The notes under the pieces were generated by a model. That model worked only from the letters and a program-made list of their open reading frames with translations. It was not told the origin of the DNA and made no database searches. From Pseudomonadales bacterium (lineage in GTDB: Bacteria; Pseudomonadota; Gammaproteobacteria; Pseudomonadales; Porticoccaceae): DNA of 64,000 nt. Below, piece by piece: positions 45,933 through 53,639 of this stretch. Where the stretch lies: the NCBI GenBank assembly GCA_024234435.1, contig JACKOF010000001.1:434001-498000 (forward strand). The letters are read 5' to 3'. How positions within the stretch are numbered: the first letter of the stretch is position 1; each line of letters begins with the position of its first letter. Both the position numbers and the translations under genes were made by a program.

Positions 45933-48647
45933 ATGAGTTCAGTCGGTGCAAATAATATTGGCTTTGCTTCTTCCGCGTCAGAGCGCGAGGGTATAGATAC
46001 GCAAGAATTGCTGGAATGGAAAGAGGCGTTTGAAAGTGTCATTCGGTATTCCGGTGTGGATCAGGCGAAAGCGATTATGGATGAGCTTGCTGCCATGGCG
46101 AGGTTGCCATCCGTTCAGTGGCGCCCCAGCCTTAGAACCCCTTATATCAATACCGTGTCGGTAGAAAGTGAGCCTGATTTTCCCGGCGACTTAACGATAG
46201 AAGAGCGACTGGCCTCCATTATGCGGTGGAACGCACTGGCAATGGTGGTGCGGGCGAACCGGGCTTACGGAGAGCTGGGCGGACATATTGCCAGTTACGC
46301 CAGTGCTGCCGATTTATTTGAAGTTGGCTTCAATCATTTTTATCGTGCAAGCACAGATGACTTTGACGGTGATCTGGTTTTCTATCAGCCGCATTCGGCG
46401 CCGGGCATTTATGCTCGAGCGTTTCTTGAAGGCCGTCTCAGTGAAACCGATTTGGAGCACTATCGGCAGGAAATTTCGGCAGGAAAAGTTGGTGCGCAAG
46501 GTTTATCGAGTTACCCTCATCCCTGGTTGATGCCGGACTTCTGGCAGTTTCCTACGGGGTCAATGGGGATTGGCCCAATTTCGTCGATTTATCAGGCGCG
46601 CTTTATGCGTTATCTGAATCATCGTGGTTTGCTGGATACTTCAGGCAGAAAAGTCTGGGGAGTGTTCGGCGACGGGGAGATGGATGAGCCAGAAAGTATG
46701 TCGGCACTCACACTTGCTGCACGTGAAAAGCTGGATAACCTGATCTGGGTCGTGAACTGCAACTTGCAGCGATTGGATGGCCCCGTTCGCGGCAATGGCC
46801 GCATCATCGATGAGTTGGAGGCGTTGTTCTCGGGTGCGGGTTGGAACGTCGTTAAGTTGGTATGGGGTTCCGATTGGGATGGGTTGTTTGCGGGTGATAC
46901 AGAAGGTGCTTTGATTAAGGCGTTTTCAGAGACCGTTGACGGTCAATTTCAGACATTCGCCGCCAAAGATGGCCGTTATAATCGAGAAAGCTTTTTCGGT
47001 CAAAATGAGTCGCTGGCTAGATTAGTACAGGGGCTGACGGATGAACAGATTGATCGACTGAAGCGCGGTGGCCACGATCTGGTAAAAATCTATGCCGCTT
47101 ACGATGCTGCCCAAAAGCATGAGGGCAGCCCGACCGTTATTCTTGCCCAGACTAAAAAAGGTTTTGGTATGGGTGAAGCTGGTCAAGGCAAGATGACGAC
47201 ACACCAGCAGAAAAAGCTGGATAGTAGTGCGTTGCTGGAATTCAGAGATCGATTCCAATTGCCTTTGACCAATGAGCAGGTTGAATCCCTGAGCTTTTAC
47301 AAACCCGCTGAGGATAGTCCGGAATTAAAGTACCTTCTTGAACGCCGCCAGGAACTGGGTGGTTTCATGCCTCAACGCAAGTCGCAGGCGCCAGCGCTGA
47401 TGGTTCCCGATCTGGCTAATTACGGTAAGTTCGCAACGGAAGCCGCTGAAAAAGAAATGTCGACCACCATGGCATTTGTCCGCATGCTGGCGAGCTTAAT
47501 GAAAGACAAAGAGGTCGGGCCTCGTGTGGTGCCGATTGTCGCTGACGAAGCGCGAACCTTTGGCATGGCCAACCTGTTTAAGCAGTTTGGTATTTATTCC
47601 AGCGCCGGGCAGCAATATGAGCCGGAAGATATTGGCTCCATTCTAAGTTATCTGGAAGCGAAGGACGGACAGATTCTGGAAGAGGGTATCAACGAAGCCG
47701 GAGCTATTAGTTCCTGGGTTGCGGCAGGTACCAGTTACTCGGTTCACCAAACACCAATGATACCGTTTTATATTTATTACTCGATGTTTGGTTTTCAACG
47801 GGTTGCTGACCTTATCTGGGCTGGTGCCGACCAGCGCGTGCGTGGTTTTCTTCTGGGAGCCACCTCGGGCCGAACAACATTGGGAGGAGAAGGTCTGCAG
47901 CACCAGGATGGCAGCAGTCATATCATGGCTGCAACGGTGCCCAATTGTCGTGCTTATGATCCTTCATTTGCCTGTGAAGTTGCCGTTATTCTGAATCATG
48001 GCATGAAGCAGATGCTAGAAGATCAGGTAGATGTTTTTTACTACATGACATTAATGAACGAGAACTATGCCCAGCCCTCAATGCTTGCTGGCGTTGAAGA
48101 AGATATTATTCGCGGCGCCTACTGCTACAAAACCATTGAGGCCGCCAAAAGTGTTGGCACTGTTCGCTTATTGGGGTCTGGCGCTATTATGCCGGAAGTG
48201 GTTGCGGCGGCAGAGCTACTTGCCAGTGAATGGCAGATCAGTGCCGAATTGTGGAGTGTCACCAGCTACACAGAGTTGGCCCGCGAAGCGCGAGATACCG
48301 AGCGTTGGAATTTGCTGCACCCTGAAGCCCAGCGTAAAGAGCATCATGTTGGCAAGTCGTTTAATGGCGAACTTCCGGTAATTGCGGTCACTGATTATAT
48401 TCGCGCATTGCCACAGCTAATCAGCGAGTACGTTGATGCAGACTTTACAACATTGGGGACTGATGGCTTTGGCCGCAGTGATACGCGGCCAGCGTTGAGA
48501 AGTTTCTTCGAGATGGATCGATACCATATTGTACTGGCCAGTGTTAGTCGTCTTGCCCAGCAAGGGCGGATAGATTCGGCGTTGTGTTCAAAAGTTATTG
48601 ATCAATATGCAATAGAAACGGGAGCCGATGCCCCTTGGGACTGCTAA
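45933..48647 (+). CDS. aceE: Pyruvate dehydrogenase E1 component, homodimeric type
   Basis: A 904-residue AceE, slightly longer than the E. coli protein (887). The thiamine diphosphate motif is GDGEMDEPE (from residue 246) to NCNLQRLDGPV (from 275). It decarboxylates pyruvate and acetylates the lipoyl arms of AceF. GGGGG precedes ATG 45933. Placement next to an Lrp regulator inside a catabolic region, rather than a pdhR-aceEF-lpd operon, suggests a second or specialised copy. No lpd gene is visible here. A different 2-oxo acid substrate is possible but the family is normally pyruvate-specific. Confidence 0.95.
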   Translation: MSSVGANNIGFASSASEREGIDTQELLEWKEAFESVIRYSGVDQAKAIMDELAAMARLPSVQWRPSLRTPYINTVSVESEPDFPGDLTIEERLASIMRWNALAMVVRANRAYGELGGHIASYASAADLFEVGFNHFYRASTDDFDGDLVFYQPHSAPGIYARAFLEGRLSETDLEHYRQEISAGKVGAQGLSSYPHPWLMPDFWQFPTGSMGIGPISSIYQARFMRYLNHRGLLDTSGRKVWGVFGDGEMDEPESMSALTLAAREKLDNLIWVVNCNLQRLDGPVRGNGRIIDELEALFSGAGWNVVKLVWGSDWDGLFAGDTEGALIKAFSETVDGQFQTFAAKDGRYNRESFFGQNESLARLVQGLTDEQIDRLKRGGHDLVKIYAAYDAAQKHEGSPTVILAQTKKGFGMGEAGQGKMTTHQQKKLDSSALLEFRDRFQLPLTNEQVESLSFYKPAEDSPELKYLLERRQELGGFMPQRKSQAPALMVPDLANYGKFATEAAEKEMSTTMAFVRMLASLMKDKEVGPRVVPIVADEARTFGMANLFKQFGIYSSAGQQYEPEDIGSILSYLEAKDGQILEEGINEAGAISSWVAAGTSYSVHQTPMIPFYIYYSMFGFQRVADLIWAGADQRVRGFLLGATSGRTTLGGEGLQHQDGSSHIMAATVPNCRAYDPSFACEVAVILNHGMKQMLEDQVDVFYYMTLMNENYAQPSMLAGVEEDIIRGAYCYKTIEAAKSVGTVRLLGSGAIMPEVVAAAELLASEWQISAELWSVTSYTELAREARDTERWNLLHPEAQRKEHHVGKSFNGELPVIAVTDYIRALPQLISEYVDADFTTLGTDGFGRSDTRPALRSFFEMDRYHIVLASVSRLAQQGRIDSALCSKVIDQYAIETGADAPWDC

Positions 48648-48671
48648 GGGGTGATTTCGAAATAATAAAGA

Positions 48672-48747
48672 GCCTCTGATTAACCCCGTGCAGCCATTGC
48701 GAGTAAAGAGTGTGTATGGGGTGCGGAATAACTGATTAATCAGAGGC
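48672..48747. repeat. 76-nt inverted-repeat element between aceE and aceF
   Basis: Perfect 12-bp arms GCCTCTGATTAA (48672-48683) and TTAATCAGAGGC (48736-48747). An inner CCCC/GGGG pair could extend the stem. It sits in the 147-nt gap between the two genes and might attenuate or process the mRNA, or be a miniature mobile repeat. Confidence 0.65.
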
Positions 48748-48794
48748 CCATGAATATTGCCAAGGTGTGCTGGCTGTAAAAATTGGAGAGAGAA

Positions 48795-50516
48795 TTGGCT
48801 AGATTAAGTCATGTGATTGTGCCTGATATTGGGGGTGCCACCGGAGTTGAGGTGATCGAAATAGCAGTGACGCCGGGTGAGTTTGTTGCGGCTGAAGATA
48901 CGCTATTTACCGTCGAGTCAGATAAAGCCACGATGGATATACCATCGCCGTTGTCAGGTAAGCTTGTCGAGTTAAAGATCAGCATTGGCGATAAGGTTGA
49001 TGAGGGTTCTCTCGTGGCCATTGTTGAGGAATCGTCAGAAGAAAATTCTGAACAACCAGCCTTGTCCGAGCCTGAATTGATGACCTCTCCAGAACCTGTT
49101 CAGAGTCAGGGCGCGTGTGAAACCGACCCGGCTGAGGCCGCGTCGGCGACTGATGTGGTTACTAACGATGTGGTTACTAACGATGTGGTTGCCAATAAAG
49201 TTGAGGTGTTTGTGCCGGATATTGGCGGTGCAGCCGGGGTAGAGGTTATCGAAATTTCGGTAGCGCCAGGCGACCATATTCTAGAAGACACTAGCCTGAT
49301 TACTGTGGAGTCCGACAAAGCCTCAATGGAAATTCCCTCCCCGTTTGCGGGTACGCTCCGTGAGCTGAAGGTGGCGCTTGGGGATAAGCTTGACGAAGGA
49401 TCACTGATAGCAGTTATTGAGCGAGAAGGCCCTGAGCAGATTAGTGATGATCAGGCTGTTGCTGATTGCGGGAAGGCTGCTCAAACTGAAACGGCTAAAT
49501 CGGACAGCGGTGCTACACCGCAAGTTGAGGCGAAAAAGGTTGATGCTGAAAAGGGGCAGGCTACTGCGTTAGTTGCGAGTTCTGGTACTGCTTCTGAGCA
49601 TACTCACTCTGATAGTCAGGATGTGTACGCGTCGCCTTCTGTGCGCCGTTTGGCAAGAGAATTGGGCGTATCTTTGGCGGGAATTCAGGGAACCGGCCCC
49701 CGGCAACGGTTAACCAAAGAAGATGTGCAGAATTTTGTAAAAACAAAAATGCAATCGGCTGGATCTGAAGTATCGAATACACTGGGGCTGCAGGGTTTAA
49801 TGCCGTGGCCTGAGGTAGACTTTTCCAAATTCGGGGAGGTTGAGCGGCAGCCTATGTCCCGGATTCAAAAGATAAGTGGCGCTGCATTACACCGGAACTG
49901 GGTTTCCATCCCTCATGTTACCAATCATGAAGATGCCGATATCACCGGGTTAGAGATGTTTCGCCAACAGTTAAATAGCGAGCAACCTGATAATAAAGTG
50001 ACCTTGTTAGCGCTGCTTATGAAAGCTTGTGTTGCAGCTCTCAAGCAGTTCCCTCAAGTCAACGCCAGTTTGGATGGTGATGATATTGTGCTGAAGCGTT
50101 ACTACCATATTGGTTTTGCTGCCGACACCCCGAAAGGTCTTGTGGTGCCGGTGGTTCGTGATGCAGATAAAAAAGGTGTGTATGAGTTAGCTTCGGAAAT
50201 CAGAGGGCTGTCTGCAAAAGCCCGAGAAGGAAAGTTAAAGCCGGACGAAATGCAAGGTGGGTCGTTTTCTATTTCTTCTCTCGGAGGTATTGGTGGTACG
50301 TATTTTACGCCGATTATCAATGCGCCGGAGGTAGCAATTTTGGGTGTGGGTAAGGCTAGGGAGCAACTGCAAAAGCAGGGCGACGAGATAGTTTCCCGGT
50401 TGATTCTGCCTTTGAGCCTTAGTTGGGATCATCGCGCATTAGATGGTGCATTGGCTGGCAAGTTTAATGCGTTTCTCGCCGACGCACTGGCGGATTTCAG
50501 GCGGGTGTTGTTGTAA
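48795..50516 (+). CDS. aceF: Pyruvate dehydrogenase E2, dihydrolipoyl acetyltransferase
   Basis: A 573-residue E2 with two lipoyl domains (each with a modified lysine in VESDKATMD and VESDKASME), a peripheral-subunit-binding domain (YASPSVRRLARELGV, TKEDVQNFV) and the catalytic domain ending in SLSWDHRALDGALAGKF with its His and Asp. TTG 48795 is chosen because TTGGAGAGAGAA precedes it; a TTG at 48783 is inside that site. It transfers acetyl groups to CoA. Linkers are Ala/Glu/Val-rich, and the first contains a 15-bp tandem repeat. Confidence 0.95.
   Translation: MARLSHVIVPDIGGATGVEVIEIAVTPGEFVAAEDTLFTVESDKATMDIPSPLSGKLVELKISIGDKVDEGSLVAIVEESSEENSEQPALSEPELMTSPEPVQSQGACETDPAEAASATDVVTNDVVTNDVVANKVEVFVPDIGGAAGVEVIEISVAPGDHILEDTSLITVESDKASMEIPSPFAGTLRELKVALGDKLDEGSLIAVIEREGPEQISDDQAVADCGKAAQTETAKSDSGATPQVEAKKVDAEKGQATALVASSGTASEHTHSDSQDVYASPSVRRLARELGVSLAGIQGTGPRQRLTKEDVQNFVKTKMQSAGSEVSNTLGLQGLMPWPEVDFSKFGEVERQPMSRIQKISGAALHRNWVSIPHVTNHEDADITGLEMFRQQLNSEQPDNKVTLLALLMKACVAALKQFPQVNASLDGDDIVLKRYYHIGFAADTPKGLVVPVVRDADKKGVYELASEIRGLSAKAREGKLKPDEMQGGSFSISSLGGIGGTYFTPIINAPEVAILGVGKAREQLQKQGDEIVSRLILPLSLSWDHRALDGALAGKFNAFLADALADFRRVLL
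49152..49196 (+). repeat. 15-bp tandem repeat in aceF linker
   Basis: Three units of GATGTGGTTACTAAC, the third diverged to end in GCCAAT, coding DVVTN repeats between lipoyl domains 1 and 2. In frame and harmless, but prone to slippage that would change linker length. Confidence 0.85.
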
Positions 50517-50570
50517 GGTGTTTTCTGGTTTTCTTAAACGGCTTGTTGGATAGCCGGGCTGTAAAAAAAA

Positions 50571-50603
50571 CGGGATTTAAGAGTGTGTAATCCTTAAATC
50601 CCG
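50571..50603. terminator. Bidirectional hairpin between aceF and LeuA/NifV-like gene
   Basis: Perfect 11-bp arms CGGGATTTAAG and CTTAAATCCCG. An A-run precedes it on the plus strand, which gives a T-run for transcripts of the minus-strand gene, so it is the terminator of that gene; it may also serve aceF. Confidence 0.8.
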
Positions 50604-50676
50604 AAGTGGGTAAGAAGAGGGTAATGAGTTCCCGGCTACTGAATTTATTCAGTAATCTTTCTGTCTGTGTGGTGTG

Positions 50677-51921
50677 TTAGAGCACCTTATTACATATCGC
50701 CAGGAACTGCGGGTCAGACAGCAGTGTTCTTTGCAGGCGACCTTCTGATTTGACTTGTCCCAGAATTTCTTCAGTCTGGTCAGGTGTGGCGGTCAGGTTA
50801 TGTCGGTGCAGATGATATTCAATGGTTGCCTTACCGCTGTTTTTGCCGAGCACAAGTTCGGTTTTTGGCTGTCCAACAATGGACGGCACCATCGGCGACA
50901 CTGACATATCAAAGCCTTTGCTTTCCATTTTTGTTATCAGGTCAACAGCGACACCGGTTTCGACGTTAAACAGGCCTCTGCCAACAACGGGTTTATTGGC
51001 CGGTACCGGGCGGCGTGAGGCATTTTCAACCAGTATGGATACTTCCATCAGTCGGCTAAGATCAATACCGGTTTTAACGCCGGCCATGAGTTCCAGCATG
51101 GCGGCAATTTCTTCAGTTGCTGCGTTACCTGTCCTTTCTCCCAACCCATTGACGGCGGAATGAACGACATCTGCGCCTGATGATACGGCCTCCAGAACAC
51201 CGGCGTTTGCCAGTCCGAATTCGTTGTGATTATGGTATTCAATGGTAATCCCAGGAACCCACTCCTTCACTTTTTGAACCAGAAAACCAGCCGCTCTGGG
51301 CAATGCTGCGCCGAATGTGTCTACCAGCACAATGGCTGCAGGATCGCACTGTGACGCGAGTGATTTATAAAAGTTTTCAAGATAATCCATATCATCGATA
51401 CGCGTCATATCCCACCCCATGAAAATGGCTTTTATGCCTTTTTCCTGAGCGTAGTTAATGCTTTCAGCGCACCGGGCGACGATTCCGGGGGTATCCAGGC
51501 CATAACCCTCCTGATTAACGTAAGGGTTGAGGCAATGCTCAACAATAACGGTCTTCAGGCCGCACTCTTCGGAGAGGTCAATATCCATTTTGTGCGCTCT
51601 AACCAGGGCAGTGATTTCAGCATTCAGGTTTGAGGCAATCACCTCTTTAATTCCGGCCCGGTTTTCTGCTGAAATGATTGGCATCCCCGCTTCAATACGC
51701 GCCACACCAATATCATCCAGAGCTTCGGCGATACGTACGCGCTCGGCAACGCTATAGGCGACTCCAAAGGTTTGTTCGCCATCGCGCAAAGTTACATCAT
51801 GAATCTGAATTTCCCTGCCCGCTAAACCATTGTTAACATCTTTATAGAAGTTGGCGGGGCAAACCCAGTGAGACTTGTCTTTAAAATTCTGTTGCAGCTT
51901 TAATCTTTCAATATCGTACAT
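50677..51921 (-). CDS. LeuA/NifV-like acyltransferase (DRE-TIM family)
   Basis: A 414-residue HMGL-like DRE-TIM metallolyase/synthase. The catalytic start is DVTLRDGEQTFGV (about residues 42-54), metal-binding HNHNEFGLANAG follows, then GLGERTGNAATEEI. The extra C-terminal region with VVGRGLFNVETG and LGKNSGKATIEYHL matches homocitrate/isopropylmalate-type synthases without the leucine-regulatory domain. It would condense acetyl-CoA with a 2-oxo acid; an aldolase reading is possible. Location next to aceE-aceF, which makes acetyl-CoA, fits. Its promoter overlaps a TGACCACTTGGA element. Confidence 0.82.
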   Translation of the reverse strand: MYDIERLKLQQNFKDKSHWVCPANFYKDVNNGLAGREIQIHDVTLRDGEQTFGVAYSVAERVRIAEALDDIGVARIEAGMPIISAENRAGIKEVIASNLNAEITALVRAHKMDIDLSEECGLKTVIVEHCLNPYVNQEGYGLDTPGIVARCAESINYAQEKGIKAIFMGWDMTRIDDMDYLENFYKSLASQCDPAAIVLVDTFGAALPRAAGFLVQKVKEWVPGITIEYHNHNEFGLANAGVLEAVSSGADVVHSAVNGLGERTGNAATEEIAAMLELMAGVKTGIDLSRLMEVSILVENASRRPVPANKPVVGRGLFNVETGVAVDLITKMESKGFDMSVSPMVPSIVGQPKTELVLGKNSGKATIEYHLHRHNLTATPDQTEEILGQVKSEGRLQRTLLSDPQFLAICNKVL

Positions 51922-52078
51922 TACTTATATCTCGTTGCTTGTGTTTGGTTGTTGCAGGGGTTACGCAGGGGCGCATATTCTGAGAAGTCTGGCTCGGCAA
52001 GTCTGTCAGACCCCGAGGAAAACGGTTGGATTTCCCTGATTCGGAGAAGGTCAAAAGCAGAGCGCATTTTTGTGGTTA
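51922..52078. other. Leader region of the LeuA/NifV-like gene
   Basis: Together with the promoter elements and the downstream stretch to 52381 this makes a 460-base divergent gap. I see no gene in it; it carries two TGACCANNTGG elements at 52095 and 52247. Confidence 0.5.
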
Positions 52079-52107
52079 AGAATACTCAATGCTTTCCAAG
52101 TGGTCAA
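52079..52107 (-). promoter_or_regulatory. Promoter of LeuA/NifV-like gene with TGACCANNTGGA element
   Basis: Minus-strand TTGACC (52107-52102) and TATTCT (52084-52079) with an exact 17-bp spacer. The -35 box is part of TGACCACTTGGA (52106-52095), so a dimer bound there would block polymerase. Confidence 0.65.
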
Positions 52108-52246
52108 GTAATATACTGCTTAACAGATCCTGGTTCAATCGTGCCTTCAGTCGCTGCTCGCAACTGCCCCTTCACATTCAGACATCGTAAATGGGCTGGT
52201 GATCGATAACGGCGCGTAACCCTTGTTTTTAAACTGAAACTTCTAT

Positions 52247-52258
52247 TGACCATTTGGA
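52247..52258 (+). promoter_or_regulatory. TGACCANNTGGA element upstream of extradiol-like gene
   Basis: TGACCATTTGGA overlapping a -35-like TTGACC (52246-52251). A -10-like TATAGA follows at 52267, 15 bp away (short spacer). ACAAATTTGT, a 10-bp palindrome, lies just after. Located 124 nt before the start at 52382. Confidence 0.5.
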
Positions 52259-52381
52259 CAAATTTGTATAGATTTCATTTCGAGATTAAGAAAGTCTGAG
52301 TTGCGGCGTAGAATCCGCAATTTCATGTAACTGACTCAATTGCGAATTAATAATTATTGCTTCTGGAGAGTTTTGAATAGA

Positions 52382-52939
52382 ATGACTAAACCAGTTCAGC
52401 TTGCGCATGTGGTCATGCGTACATCCAATTACAAACCCATGATTTCCTGGTACCAGACAGTACTGGATGCAACACTCACTTTTGGTAATGAGGTGGTGTC
52501 CTTTATTACCTATGACGAAGAGCACCACCGTTTTGCGTTTATTCATATTCCTGGTTTGAAAAAGCCTGAGGCAGGTACTCAGGGTTTCGATCACTGCGCT
52601 TTTACATACGCATCCATGGCCGATTTACTTGAGAATTACAAACGGCTGAAAGCTGAGGGGATTGAGCCGTTCTGGTGTATTAACCACGGTCCAACCACGT
52701 CTATGTACTACCGGGATCCGGATGGCAATCAGGTGGAATTGCAGGTTGAGAACTTCGATACGGTTCAAGAATCCACAGCGTTCTTTTACACCGAAGAATT
52801 CAAGGAAAACCCTATTGGTGTTGATGTGGATCCTGAAGATTTATGCAGGCGCCTGGAGGCGGGTGAAGCAGAGCTGGAGCTTAAGAAAAGACCCCATATT
52901 GGCCCTCGAGGTATGGGTGATGACGTGCCTTTGCAGTAA
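52382..52939 (+). CDS. Single-domain extradiol-dioxygenase-like VOC protein
   Basis: A 185-residue vicinal-oxygen-chelate protein. His9 (LAHVVMRT), His71 (GFDHCAF) and Glu119 (QVELQVE) are placed with spacings of 62 and 48 residues, close to the 64 and 50 of the iron ligands in biphenyl-diol dioxygenase BphC (His146, His210, Glu260). Tyr109 lies 10 residues before the Glu, as in BphC. It is therefore likely a one-domain Fe(II) ring-cleavage dioxygenase of a catechol, though a glyoxalase-like lyase is possible. ATG 52382 starts the chosen frame. A SnoaL-like gene follows after 62 nt. Confidence 0.8.
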   Translation: MTKPVQLAHVVMRTSNYKPMISWYQTVLDATLTFGNEVVSFITYDEEHHRFAFIHIPGLKKPEAGTQGFDHCAFTYASMADLLENYKRLKAEGIEPFWCINHGPTTSMYYRDPDGNQVELQVENFDTVQESTAFFYTEEFKENPIGVDVDPEDLCRRLEAGEAELELKKRPHIGPRGMGDDVPLQ

Positions 52940-53001
52940 CCCTTCGAGCTGTATGATGCTGGATCAAATTATTACAAAAGAACAATAAAAGAGTAACTGT
53001 G

Positions 53002-53424
53002 ATGGAAGCGCTGCAAAGCCTGGAAATTATCAATCTTTCCTCCCGTTTCTTCAGTCTTATCGACCATGGCCGGGCTGCTGAAGTGGCGGATTTTTTTACA
53101 TTGGACGGCATGTTGACCTTTGGCGAGCCTTCTCCTAATGCCGGTGAGCATAGAGGTCGTGAGGCGATCGGAATCTTTTTTGCGGCGCGACAAGCCAATG
53201 CTGTAGTGGCTACTCGCCATGTCGTTAGTAATTTTCTGATTTCGGCAACCGGGCCAGACACTGCTAAAGCAGGTTTTTTGATGACGGTCTTCCGTGGCAG
53301 GCAGTCAGAAATAACGCCAGAGGCTATGTTTGTGGCGGATGTCACTGATACTTATGAGCGATTTCCGCAAGGATGGTTGATAGCGACACGGCTAATACAG
53401 CCGGTTTTTGTAACGGCTTATTGA
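53002..53424 (+). CDS. SnoaL-like (NTF2-fold) protein 3
   Basis: A 140-residue NTF2-fold protein (LEIINLSSRFFSLIDHGRAA, REAIGIFFAARQANAVVATRH). The latter pattern (R-AIxxFF-xR) is typical of the SnoaL_4-like group. ATG 53002 follows a GTG at 52999. Third family member in the window and not close to the other two. It may be the small subunit-like or lyase component of a ring-modification step beside the extradiol-like protein. Confidence 0.82.
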   Translation: MEALQSLEIINLSSRFFSLIDHGRAAEVADFFTLDGMLTFGEPSPNAGEHRGREAIGIFFAARQANAVVATRHVVSNFLISATGPDTAKAGFLMTVFRGRQSEITPEAMFVADVTDTYERFPQGWLIATRLIQPVFVTAY

Positions 53425-53639
53425 TAGTTGCTTTTGATAATAATAAAGGTTGCCCGCGGATCTTTCCGCACGACCCGTGCGTGTGCAGTCTGCTATGCAA
53501 AGAGATAAACATAGAAAATCAAGGTAGGGTTGTCTTGGTCTGTCGGGCTAACAAACTGTGCCAGTAAGTTGCGCTATTGAAGAGACACCAGAATCAGCCT
53601 TAAAGCTATATCACTGAATGAAATGAGGTTAGTTACTCC

